A stretch of DNA of 7,763 nt, from assembly GCA_905197385.1 (NCBI GenBank), contig CAJJYO010000070.1, positions 1 through 7,763 of the forward strand, read 5' to 3'. The notes under the pieces were generated by a model that was not told the DNA's origin, ran no database searches, and worked only from the letters and a program-made list of their open reading frames with translations. Of this stretch, positions 1 through 6,227 are shown piece by piece. How positions within the stretch are numbered: the first letter of the stretch is position 1; each line of letters starts with the position of its first letter. This stretch comes from an uncultured Collinsella sp. (GTDB taxonomy: Bacteria > Actinomycetota > Coriobacteriia > Coriobacteriales > Coriobacteriaceae). The translations under genes were made by a program, and so were the position numbers.

Positions 1-16
1 GGGGCCCTTTTGTTTT
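1..16 (+). terminator. Possible 3' half of an intrinsic terminator cut by the window edge
   Basis: The window opens with GGGGCCC followed directly by TTTTGTTTT. A G/C arm followed by a T-rich tract is how the 3' half of a Rho-independent terminator looks on the plus strand. Its 5' arm would lie outside the window, so the hairpin cannot be confirmed. If real, it would end a plus-strand gene converging on birA, and it might also stop birA transcripts from the other side. The rest of 17-70 shows no gene; an AGCC/GGCT inverted repeat at 52-62 has no T tract on either strand. Confidence 0.3.
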
Positions 17-70
17 GAGTTTAGATTTTGGGATAGCGAATTCGTCTGCCGAGCCGACGGCTGCGGCGCC

Positions 71-847
71 CTATTCGCTCAGGGGGCGCAAGGATGCTTC
101 TTCGAAGTGGAAGACGCACAAGCCGCTCTCGGTCTCAATGCATGCTCGGCCGCAATCGTCGACCGTTCTAAATATGCCTCGTGCCAGCTCGTCTCCAGCG
201 GGGGAGCGGGCGATAACGTGCTTCCCGATCCAATTAAGGTGGGCGATATATTCGTCGTGGACGGGCGCGAGCGGACCGGCATCTTCTTCCTTGGCGTTGA
301 GGCGCTCTGCCCAGGCATCTGCAGCGTCTATAACTGCGTGATAGACCTCATCGAGGAGCATGTCGACGGCAGGTACGCTCTCGTTGAGATCCGAGAGACC
401 GATTGCCGGCAGGCCGCCATCGGGCACCTCTTGGGGCGCATAGTTCACATTGACGCCAATGCCGCAGACGGCGAAAGGTTTGCCTTCGTTATCGCGTGCG
501 GCCTCGACCAGAATGCCGCCGAGCTTGCGTCCTCGCGCGACAAGGTCGTTGGGCCATTTAAGGCGAATCTCGTTTGCAAGACCCTGCTTTTCGAGTGCTT
601 CGAGCACCGCTAGGCCGCTGACGGCGGCAAGACCAGAGAACTTTGCAGGATTAACGCATGGGCGCAGGACAAGCGAAAGCAATAAGTTGCCGACGGTTGA
701 GTCCCACTTGTGCCCGCGCCGGCCGCGCCCTGCTGTTTGAGCCCGGGCGGCAAGTCCTGTGCCGTGCGGCGCCCCCTGTTTTCCTGCTTCGAGCAGGTCA
801 TCGTTGGTCGATCCGGTTACGTCGACTATCGTTAAACGAGAATCCAT
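71..847 (-). CDS. birA: Biotin--[acetyl-CoA-carboxylase] ligase, monofunctional (no HTH domain)
   Basis: This cytoplasmic ligase activates biotin with ATP to biotinyl-5'-AMP and transfers it to the target lysine of biotin-carrier proteins; the likely partner is AccB encoded in the same window. The 258-residue product shows the BirA/LplA catalytic fold. It has the substrate motif GSTN (12-15), the biotinyl-AMP loop GRGRRGHKW (40-48), KWPNDL (97-102), KLGGIL (108-113) and GIGVNVN (129-135). A small SH3-like C-terminal domain follows at about 205-255. The protein starts directly with the catalytic domain, so the N-terminal winged-helix DNA-binding domain of E. coli-type BirA is missing and it should not repress biotin genes itself. 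Its length fits the short class of ligases. ATG at 845-847 is preceded by AGGAGGT (minus strand, 858-864) at 10-nt spacing. The gene is divergent from the fab operon and shares a 176-bp upstream region with fabH. Confidence 0.95.
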   Translation of the reverse strand: MDSRLTIVDVTGSTNDDLLEAGKQGAPHGTGLAARAQTAGRGRRGHKWDSTVGNLLLSLVLRPCVNPAKFSGLAAVSGLAVLEALEKQGLANEIRLKWPNDLVARGRKLGGILVEAARDNEGKPFAVCGIGVNVNYAPQEVPDGGLPAIGLSDLNESVPAVDMLLDEVYHAVIDAADAWAERLNAKEEDAGPLAPVHDEYIAHLNWIGKHVIARSPAGDELARGIFRTVDDCGRACIETESGLCVFHFEEASLRPLSE

Positions 848-857
848 AACAGCTGCT

Positions 858-864
858 ACCTCCT
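858..864 (-). promoter_or_regulatory. Ribosome-binding site of birA
   Basis: On the minus strand this reads AGGAGGT, a near-perfect Shine-Dalgarno sequence 10 nt upstream of the ATG at 845-847. It fixes the start of birA and shows that the ligase begins without a DNA-binding domain. Confidence 0.85.
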
Positions 865-940
865 AAGTAAATAAGGCAATCGCGCAATGGTGTCGAGAGA
901 TAGACACAATGTGAAGCCTTTGTCGCATTTGGACAATTTA

Positions 941-958
941 ATGTTAACACGTCAACAA
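941..958. promoter_or_regulatory. Candidate operator, copy 1 of an 18-bp direct repeat
   Basis: The sequence ATGTTAACACGTCAACAA recurs at 989-1006 with one mismatch, 48 bp away, both copies in the intergenic region between birA and fabH. Inside it, GTTAAC and GTCAAC form an imperfect inverted repeat around a 2-bp centre (GTTRAC-N2-GTYAAC), the usual shape of a site for a dimeric regulator. I cannot match it to the FapR, FabT or FabR operators as I recall them, so the binding protein is unknown. A role in controlling the fab operon, birA or both is inferred from the location only. Confidence 0.5.
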
Positions 959-988
959 AGACTGAAATGCGTTATCCTCTCTTGGTCG

Positions 989-1006
989 ATGTAAACACGT
1001 CAACAA
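989..1006. promoter_or_regulatory. Candidate operator, copy 2 of an 18-bp direct repeat
   Basis: The sequence ATGTAAACACGTCAACAA matches copy 1 at 17 of 18 positions. The left half-site changes from GTTAAC to GTAAAC, so this copy is less symmetric and might be the weaker site. It ends 4 bp before the fabH Shine-Dalgarno sequence, so a bound protein here would cover the leader or early transcribed region of the operon. No convincing -35/-10 pair could be placed around either copy. Confidence 0.5.
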
Positions 1007-1010
1007 CTCA

Positions 1011-1017
1011 AAGGAGG
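1011..1017 (+). promoter_or_regulatory. Ribosome-binding site of fabH
   Basis: AAGGAGG lies 6 nt before the ATG at 1024 (and 3 nt before an in-frame GTG at 1021). This strong site selects the ATG at 1024. It argues against the in-frame ATG at 967, which has no such site and would add 19 residues that do not belong to the FabH fold. Confidence 0.9.
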
Positions 1018-1023
1018 TTAGTG

Positions 1024-1983
1024 ATGGGTTTCACGATTCTTGGAACAGGCTCGGCGCTTCCTGAGCGCAGCGTTTCCAATGACGAGCTGTCTGAGTTCCT
1101 CGATACCTCGGATGAGTGGATTTTTACCCGTACAGGCATCAAGAGCCGCCACGTCTGCACCACCGAGTCACTTGACGACCTTGCCGTAGCGGCGAGCGAG
1201 CGGGCACTCCAGGTGTCCGGAATCGACGCGAGCCAGCTGGATCTGATCGTCTGCTCGACGACGACGGGTGACCACCTTGTTCCCGCCGAGGCGTGTGCCG
1301 TTGCTGAGCGACTTGGCGCGACGTGCCCTGCCTTCGATGTCTCGGCGGCTTGTGCCGGCTTCGTATTTGCGCTCGATGTCGCCGAGGGCTATATCGCCCG
1401 CAGCCGTGCCGAGCGCGTGCTTGTTGTTGCTGCCGAGCAGATGACGCGCGCGCTCGACTGGACCGACCGTGCCACCTGCGTGCTTTTTGGCGATGGGGCA
1501 GGCGCCGCAGTGATTGAAGCTGGGGGAGACAACCCCCTTGCCGTTGAGCTTTCGACGGCGCCCGACGTCGAGACGTTGCGCGTTCCCGGTCTGGTCGGTA
1601 CCTCGCCGTTTAGGGCTTCCGCAGATAGCGCGAGCGTGCTGTCCATGAACGGCCGCCGCGTGTTCAAGTTCGGCGTCAACGCCATCTGCGACACGGTCCA
1701 TAAGCTTGCGATCGATGCGGGCATTTTGGTCGAAGACATCGATCATTTTGTATTCCATCAGGCTAACGAACGAATCCTGAGCCAGGCGGTCAAGCGCCTG
1801 GGCGTGCCGGACGAGCGCGTGGTTCGCACGTTGCGCGAGACCGGCAACATTTCGAGCGCATGCATTCCGCTTGCCCTCGACCGGCTGGCAAACGCCGGTG
1901 CACTTCACACAGGCGACACCATCGCCTTGGTTGGATTTGGCGCCGGTCTGGATATAGGTGGCTATCTGCTTCGTTGGAAGTAG
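1024..1983 (+). CDS. fabH: 3-oxoacyl-ACP synthase III (KAS III)
   Basis: FabH starts fatty-acid synthesis by condensing a short acyl-CoA primer with malonyl-ACP to give a 3-ketoacyl-ACP. The 319-residue product has normal family length. The Cys-His-Asn triad is complete: Cys110 in DVSAACAGF, His245 in HQANERI and Asn275 in the GNISSACIP stretch. The N-terminal ILGTGSALPE and DEWIFTRTGI segments are also typical. The usual C-terminal GGGLTWG-like loop reads GAGLDIGG here (306-313), a local departure near the active-site region. The start at 1024 is set by the Shine-Dalgarno sequence at 1011-1017. It is the first gene of the operon and the only one preceded by a long intergenic region. Primer choice (acetyl or branched) cannot be read from the sequence. 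Confidence 0.97.
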   Translation: MGFTILGTGSALPERSVSNDELSEFLDTSDEWIFTRTGIKSRHVCTTESLDDLAVAASERALQVSGIDASQLDLIVCSTTTGDHLVPAEACAVAERLGATCPAFDVSAACAGFVFALDVAEGYIARSRAERVLVVAAEQMTRALDWTDRATCVLFGDGAGAAVIEAGGDNPLAVELSTAPDVETLRVPGLVGTSPFRASADSASVLSMNGRRVFKFGVNAICDTVHKLAIDAGILVEDIDHFVFHQANERILSQAVKRLGVPDERVVRTLRETGNISSACIPLALDRLANAGALHTGDTIALVGFGAGLDIGGYLLRWK

Positions 1984-2035
1984 TCGCACATAGGAAATAA
2001 AAACGCCCCTAGGGCACAAACAAAGGAGAACTACC

Positions 2036-2272
2036 ATGGCAGATCAGAAGACCTTCGAGCGCGTTTGCGACGTTATCCGCGAGACCGCCGGTCTTGACGA
2101 TGTCGAGATGAAGCCCGAGTCCACGCTCGAGGAGATTGGTCTCGACAGCCTGGGCACCGTCGAGATCCTCGTTGCCGTCGAGGACGAGTTTGGCATTGAG
2201 CTCGATACCGAGGAGAACCCCAAGACGGTCGGCGAGTTCGCCGATACGGTCGAGGCGGCATTGGAGAAGTAG
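2036..2272 (+). CDS. acpP: Acyl carrier protein
   Basis: AcpP carries the growing acyl chain on a 4'-phosphopantetheine arm and passes it between all the Fab enzymes in this operon. The 78-residue acidic protein has the standard four-helix ACP length. It carries the attachment motif GLDSLGTVEI (35-44), with Ser38 as the prosthetic-group serine, followed by the acidic recognition helix with VEDEFGIEL. The ATG follows AAAGGAG at 2022-2028. A 52-bp gap separates it from fabH, the widest gap within the operon; the small GCCC-CTA-GGGC inverted repeat there (2005-2015) has no T tract. fabK starts 2 bp after its stop, which suggests coupled translation. Confidence 0.97.
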   Translation: MADQKTFERVCDVIRETAGLDDVEMKPESTLEEIGLDSLGTVEILVAVEDEFGIELDTEENPKTVGEFADTVEAALEK

Positions 2273-2274
2273 AG

Positions 2275-3219
2275 ATGCTCAAGACTCCTCTCTGCGATCT
2301 GCTCGGCATCGAAAAGCCCGTGTTCCAGGGCGGTATGGCCTGGATTGCCGATGCCTCGCTGGCGTCCGCAGTGTCCGAGGCGGGTGGCTTAGGCATCATC
2401 GCGGCCATGAACGCCGACGCCAACTGGCTTCGCGACCAGATTCATGAGCTGCGCGCCAAGACGGATAAGCCCTTTGGCGTCAACGTCATGCTCATGAGCC
2501 CGTTTGCCGACGAGGTCGCGCAGGTCGTGATTGACGAGCGAGTGCCGGTTGTCGTGACGGGCGCCGGCAATCCCGCCAAGTACATGAAGGCGTGGAACGA
2601 GGCGGGCATCAAGGTCATCCCGGTCGTTGCCTCGGTGGCGCTGGCGCGCCTCGTGGCACGTCGTGGAGCCACGGCGGTTGTTGCCGAGGGTACCGAATCG
2701 GGCGGCCATATTGGCGAGACCTCGACGATGGCACTGGTGCCGCAGGTCGTCGATGCGGTTGACATTCCCGTCGTGGCCGCCGGCGGTATTGCCGACGGCC
2801 GCGGCGTGGCGGCCGCCTTTATGCTGGGCGCCGAAGGCGTGCAAGTGGGTACGCGCTTTCTGGTCGCAGACGAGTGCACCGTCTCGGAGCAGTACAAAGA
2901 GATGGTCCTGAAGGCCAACGACACCTCGACGCGTGCGACCGGCCGCTCGACGGGACACCCGGTGCGTGCCCTCAAGAGCCCCTTCACCAACGCCTACGCC
3001 AAGAGCGAGGCGGCGGGCGTAAGCATCGAGGAGCTCGGGGCCATGGGTACGGGCGCCCTTCGCAAGGCCGCCAAGGACGGCAATTACGAAGAGGGTTCGT
3101 TTTTGTGTGGACAGATTGCCGGCATGGTCAACGAGTGCCAGAGCGCACGTGAAATCGTCGACGACCTGGTCGATGGTGCCGAGCACGTCCTGAAAGGTGC
3201 GTGCGCATGGGTAGCGTAG
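2275..3219 (+). CDS. fabK: Enoyl-ACP reductase II, FMN-dependent
   Basis: FabK performs the last step of each elongation round, reducing trans-2-enoyl-ACP with NAD(P)H through bound FMN. It is a TIM-barrel flavoprotein of the nitronate-monooxygenase/FabK superfamily, unrelated to the short-chain reductase FabI. The 314-residue protein shows FQGGMAWIAD (17-26), FGVNVMLMSP (67-76), the active-site EGTESGGHIG (138-147) with His145 matching the catalytic His of streptococcal FabK, the phosphate-binding AAGGIADGRG (168-177) and GVQVGTRFL (188-196). Its place directly after acpP in a fab operon separates it from nitronate monooxygenases. Known FabK enzymes are insensitive to triclosan. GGAG at 2263-2266, inside the end of acpP, serves its ATG. 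Its last 13 bp overlap fabD. Confidence 0.95.
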   Translation: MLKTPLCDLLGIEKPVFQGGMAWIADASLASAVSEAGGLGIIAAMNADANWLRDQIHELRAKTDKPFGVNVMLMSPFADEVAQVVIDERVPVVVTGAGNPAKYMKAWNEAGIKVIPVVASVALARLVARRGATAVVAEGTESGGHIGETSTMALVPQVVDAVDIPVVAAGGIADGRGVAAAFMLGAEGVQVGTRFLVADECTVSEQYKEMVLKANDTSTRATGRSTGHPVRALKSPFTNAYAKSEAAGVSIEELGAMGTGALRKAAKDGNYEEGSFLCGQIAGMVNECQSAREIVDDLVDGAEHVLKGACAWVA

Positions 3220-4133
3220 CGTTTCTGTTTGCCGGCCAGGGCGCCCAGCACCCCACGATGGGCGTCGACCTGATTGAGGCATCGCCGGCGGCCGCCGAGG
3301 TGTTCGCCATTGCCGACGAGGTGCGCCCGGGGACCAGCGAGCAGTGCCGGAGCGCCTCGAAGGAGGAGCTCTCGCAGACCGAGAACACGCAGCCGTGCGT
3401 GTTCGTTCACGACCTGGCAGCGGCTGCCGCCCTGCGTGAGCGCGGCGTGGTACCTACCGCCTGTGCAGGTTTTTCGCTGGGCGAGGTCGCCGCGCTCACC
3501 TTTGCGGGGGCATTCGATACGCGAGCAGGCTTTGAGCTCGTGTGCGAGCGCGCGGTGCTGATGGCCGCGGCTGCCGAGCGCCATCCGGGCGGCATGCGCG
3601 CCGTCATCAAGCTCGATGCGGAGCAAGTCGAGGGCTTGGCAAAACAGGCCGGCGAGGACTGCTGGCCGGTCAACTACAACAGCCCGCAGCAGACGGTTGT
3701 TGCCGGAGCGCCCGAGGCGCTGCAGGAGCTCGACGTCCTAGTAAAAGAGGCAGGTGGCCGCGCTATGAAAGTCGCGGTGTCGGGTGCATTTCATAGCCCC
3801 TATATGGCCGAGGCGACTGAGGGGCTGGCGACGTATATCCAAGACGGCCACGCGCCGTCTCCGCTGCTGATTCCGGTCATGGCAAACATGACGGCGGCAC
3901 CCTATCCGGCGGACCCGCGAGCGGCATCGGATGTCCTCGGCAACCAGGTGAGCCATGCCGTTCGCTGGGTCGACACGCTGCATGCTCTGCAGGATCAGGG
4001 CATCGACACGTTTATTGAGGTCGGCCCCGGCAAAACGCTGTCGGGCCTGGTCAAGCGCACGCTGAGCGACGTTCGCGTGTATTCGTGCGAAACGGCCGAG
4101 CAGGTCGCAGCTATTGCCGACGAGCTCGCATAG
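3207..4133 (+). CDS. fabD: Malonyl-CoA:ACP transacylase
   Basis: FabD transfers malonyl from CoA to AcpP, supplying extender units for FabH and FabF. The 308-residue product has normal length. The oxyanion Gln11 is in FAGQGAQ, the nucleophile Ser90 in GFSLGE (88-93), Arg115 in ERAVLM, His196 in SGAFHSPYM and Gln247 in NQVSHAVRW. The position before the nucleophile is Phe, where most homologues have His (GHSLGE); this site is variable, and the nucleophile and catalytic His are present. ATG 3207 is chosen over the in-frame GTG at 3201 because GAAAGG (3192-3197) is well spaced for the ATG and too close to the GTG. The start lies inside the end of fabK (13-bp overlap), implying translational coupling. 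Confidence 0.96.
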   Translation: MGSVAFLFAGQGAQHPTMGVDLIEASPAAAEVFAIADEVRPGTSEQCRSASKEELSQTENTQPCVFVHDLAAAAALRERGVVPTACAGFSLGEVAALTFAGAFDTRAGFELVCERAVLMAAAAERHPGGMRAVIKLDAEQVEGLAKQAGEDCWPVNYNSPQQTVVAGAPEALQELDVLVKEAGGRAMKVAVSGAFHSPYMAEATEGLATYIQDGHAPSPLLIPVMANMTAAPYPADPRAASDVLGNQVSHAVRWVDTLHALQDQGIDTFIEVGPGKTLSGLVKRTLSDVRVYSCETAEQVAAIADELA

Positions 4134-4163
4134 TCCACAGTGCTGTAACCCGAAAGGAATGAC

Positions 4164-4937
4164 ATGGGCAACTTGAACAACGGCACGCTCGAGCTCAACG
4201 ACTCGCGTCGCGTGGCACTGGTCACGGGTGGCTCGCGCGGTATCGGCCGCGCCTGCGCTGTCGGTCTGGCGGAGGACGGCTTTGATATCGCCGTCGTCTA
4301 TGCCGGTGGCGTCGATGCGGCGCGCGAGACGTGCGAAGCCTGCAAGTCGGTTGGCGCCGCGGCACGCGCATATCAATGCGACGTGGCCGACCCCGCTGCC
4401 GTCAACGCGTGCGTGGAAGCGGTCCTCAACAACTTTGGCTCCATTTGGGCGCTCGTCAACAACGCCGGCATCACGCACGATGGCCTGCTCATGCGTATGG
4501 GCGACGATGCCTTCGACCGCGTGCTCGATGTCAATCTCAAGGGAACATTCAATATGACGCGCGCGCTCACCAAGACCTTTATGCGCCAGCGCGGCGGTTG
4601 CGTCGTCAACATGAGCTCGGTCGTGGGCCTGATGGGCAATGCCGGGCAAGCCAACTACGCTGCCTCCAAGGCGGGCGTGATCGGCCTGACTAAGGCGGTG
4701 GCGCGCGAGCTTGCGCCCCGCGGCGTACGAGTGAACGCGGTCGCCCCCGGGTTTGTCGAGACGGATATGACGGCAAAGCTCTCGGAGAAGGTTCGCGCGG
4801 CAACCGAGGAGCAGATTCCCCTAAAGCGCATGGCGCGCCCCGAGGAAGTGGCCGGCGTGGTGCGCTTTTTGGCGAGCGATGCGGCTGCCTACATTACGGG
4901 CGAGGTCGTACGCGTCGACGGCGGAATGGCGATGTAG
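4164..4937 (+). CDS. fabG: 3-oxoacyl-ACP reductase (NADPH)
   Basis: FabG reduces 3-ketoacyl-ACP to 3-hydroxyacyl-ACP with NADPH, the first reduction of each cycle. The 257-residue product is a classical short-chain dehydrogenase. It has the cofactor loop TGGSRGIG (21-28), NNAG (99-102), Asn124 in DVNLKG, Ser152 in SSVVG and the YAASK motif with Tyr165 and Lys169. It closes with the family's GEVVRVDGGMAM C terminus. The segment GNAGQANYAASKAG is close to E. coli FabG, which favours FabG over other reductases. It has about ten more N-terminal residues than usual before the first strand, but AAAGGA at 4153-4158 supports the ATG at 4164 and no later ATG fits. It is separated from fabD by 30 bp. 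Confidence 0.96.
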   Translation: MGNLNNGTLELNDSRRVALVTGGSRGIGRACAVGLAEDGFDIAVVYAGGVDAARETCEACKSVGAAARAYQCDVADPAAVNACVEAVLNNFGSIWALVNNAGITHDGLLMRMGDDAFDRVLDVNLKGTFNMTRALTKTFMRQRGGCVVNMSSVVGLMGNAGQANYAASKAGVIGLTKAVARELAPRGVRVNAVAPGFVETDMTAKLSEKVRAATEEQIPLKRMARPEEVAGVVRFLASDAAAYITGEVVRVDGGMAM

Positions 4938-4943
4938 AAACCA

Positions 4944-4960
4944 GGGCCGAAGAACGGCTT
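4944..4960 (+). other. Small RNA hairpin candidate in the fabG-fabF gap
   Basis: GCCG (4946-4949) pairs with CGGC (4955-4958) around a 5-nt loop AAGAA, and two G-U pairs could extend the stem to 4944 and 4960. It lies just before the fabF ribosome-binding site at 4965-4970. There is no T tract, so it is not a terminator. It could affect mRNA stability or fabF translation, but a stem this short also occurs by chance in GC-rich DNA. Confidence 0.2.
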
Positions 4961-4976
4961 GGATGAGGAGACCATG

Positions 4977-6224
4977 ATGGAACAGAGAGTTGCAATCACC
5001 GGCATCGGTGCCGTATCGCCGCTCGGCAACACCGCGCTTGCCACCTGGGCGGCCATGTGCGCCGGTACGTGCGGCATCGGACCGATCACGCACTTCGATA
5101 CCGATGCGTTTACCGTCAAGGTGGCGGCCGAGGTCAAGGGCTTTGACGGCAACGAGTACTTTGGCAAGCGTAACGCCAAGCATCTGGACCCTTGCGTTCA
5201 GTTTGCGATGGCGGCTTCGGACGAAGCCATGCACGATGCGGGCTTTGATGTCGAAGGCGCCATCGATCGCGAGCGCCTGGGCGTCTACGTGGGCTCGGGC
5301 GTGGGCGGCATGACGACGCTCGTCGACAACGTCCATACGATTGCCGAACGTGGGCCCCGCCGCGCATCGCCCTATATGATCGCGATGATGATCCCCAACA
5401 TGGCATCGGGCAATATCGCAATCCGCCACAAGGCAAAGGGCCCGACCCTGCCCGTGGTGACCGCGTGCGCAACCTCGGCCCATGCGGTGGGCGAGGCGTT
5501 CCGCGCCATCAAGCACGGCTATGCCGACGCGATCCTCGCGGGCGGCGCCGAGGCGGCCATTATCCCCGATGCCGTTGCGGGCTTTACGTCCTGCCGCGCA
5601 TTGACCACCAACCCCGATCCCGCGACGTCTTGCCGCCCGTTCGATGCAGACCGCGACGGCTTTGTGATGGGCGAGGGTGCCTGCGTGCTCGTGCTCGAGA
5701 GCATGGAGCATGCGCAGGCCCGCGGTGCGCACATTTATGCCGAGGTCGTGGGCTACGGCAACACCGATGATGCCTATCACATCACGAGCCCTGATCCCGA
5801 GGCTGCCGGCATTGCCCGCGCGATATCGCTGGCGGTGACCGAGGGCGACGTCAGGCCTTCCGAGGGCCTCTACATCAATGCCCACGGCACATCGACCAAG
5901 CTCAACGATTCGTCCGAGACGGCGGGCATTAAGCGTGCGCTCGGCGAGGACGCGGCGCGCGCCGCGCACGTCTCGTCGACTAAGTCGATGACCGGCCACA
6001 TGATCGGTGCCACGGGCGCCATCGAGGTCATGGCCTGCGCCATGGCGCTCGAGCAGGGCGTGGTGCCGCCGACCATTAACTACCACACGCCCGATCCCGC
6101 CTGCGATCTTGACTACACGCCCAATCGCGCGGTTCGCGCTGACCTTACCTGGGCGCTTTCGACCAACCTGGGCTTTGGCGGACACAACGCCGCCATCGCG
6201 CTGCGTAGATATACGAGGAGCTAG
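4977..6224 (+). CDS. fabF: 3-oxoacyl-ACP synthase II (KAS II)
   Basis: FabF elongates acyl-ACP by condensing it with malonyl-ACP, releasing CO2. The 415-residue product has the full thiolase-fold layout of KAS II. The nucleophile Cys164 is in TACATSAHA, His303 in NAHGTST, Lys336 in STKSMTG and His341 in GHMIGATGA. The C-terminal NLGFGGHNAAIAL segment is typical. ATG 4977 is preferred because GAGGAG (4965-4970) lies 6 nt before it. The adjacent ATG at 4974 is only 3 nt from that site, and the in-frame TTG at 4959 lies upstream of it. The product then begins MEQRVAITGIG, as family members do. It is the only KAS I/II gene in the window, so it probably handles all elongation steps unless another copy exists elsewhere. 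Confidence 0.97.
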   Translation: MEQRVAITGIGAVSPLGNTALATWAAMCAGTCGIGPITHFDTDAFTVKVAAEVKGFDGNEYFGKRNAKHLDPCVQFAMAASDEAMHDAGFDVEGAIDRERLGVYVGSGVGGMTTLVDNVHTIAERGPRRASPYMIAMMIPNMASGNIAIRHKAKGPTLPVVTACATSAHAVGEAFRAIKHGYADAILAGGAEAAIIPDAVAGFTSCRALTTNPDPATSCRPFDADRDGFVMGEGACVLVLESMEHAQARGAHIYAEVVGYGNTDDAYHITSPDPEAAGIARAISLAVTEGDVRPSEGLYINAHGTSTKLNDSSETAGIKRALGEDAARAAHVSSTKSMTGHMIGATGAIEVMACAMALEQGVVPPTINYHTPDPACDLDYTPNRAVRADLTWALSTNLGFGGHNAAIALRRYTRS

Positions 6225-6227
6225 AGC

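Noticed and set aside
107..613. A 168-codon plus-strand open frame opposite birA
   Set aside because: It is antisense to a clear birA with all its ligase motifs and has no recognisable domain or upstream ribosome-binding site.
920..936. Inverted repeat TTGTC-N7-GACAA in the birA-fabH region
   Set aside because: Only 5 bp per arm and found once; not distinguishable from chance in this AT-richer stretch.
920..978. A sigma70-type promoter for fabH using TTTAAT (937-942) or TATCCT (973-978) as -10
   Set aside because: Neither has a recognisable -35 box at normal spacing. A promoter must lie in 848-1023, but I cannot place it.
950..1003. TTGACG on the minus strand within both repeats (955-950 and 1003-998) as -35 boxes of birA promoters
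   Set aside because: No acceptable -10 box lies 16-18 nt downstream of either one, and the conserved repeat is longer than a -35 element.
967..1023. In-frame upstream ATG at 967 that would lengthen FabH by 19 residues
   Set aside because: No ribosome-binding site precedes it, the added residues are not FabH-like, and AAGGAGG at 1011-1017 clearly serves the ATG at 1024.
2005..2015. GCCC-CTA-GGGC hairpin between fabH and acpP as a terminator
   Set aside because: The stem is 4 bp and no T tract follows; the genes continue as an operon.
2389..3282. A 297-codon minus-strand open frame opposite fabK
   Set aside because: It mirrors the codon bias of fabK; the product is His/Arg-rich without domains.
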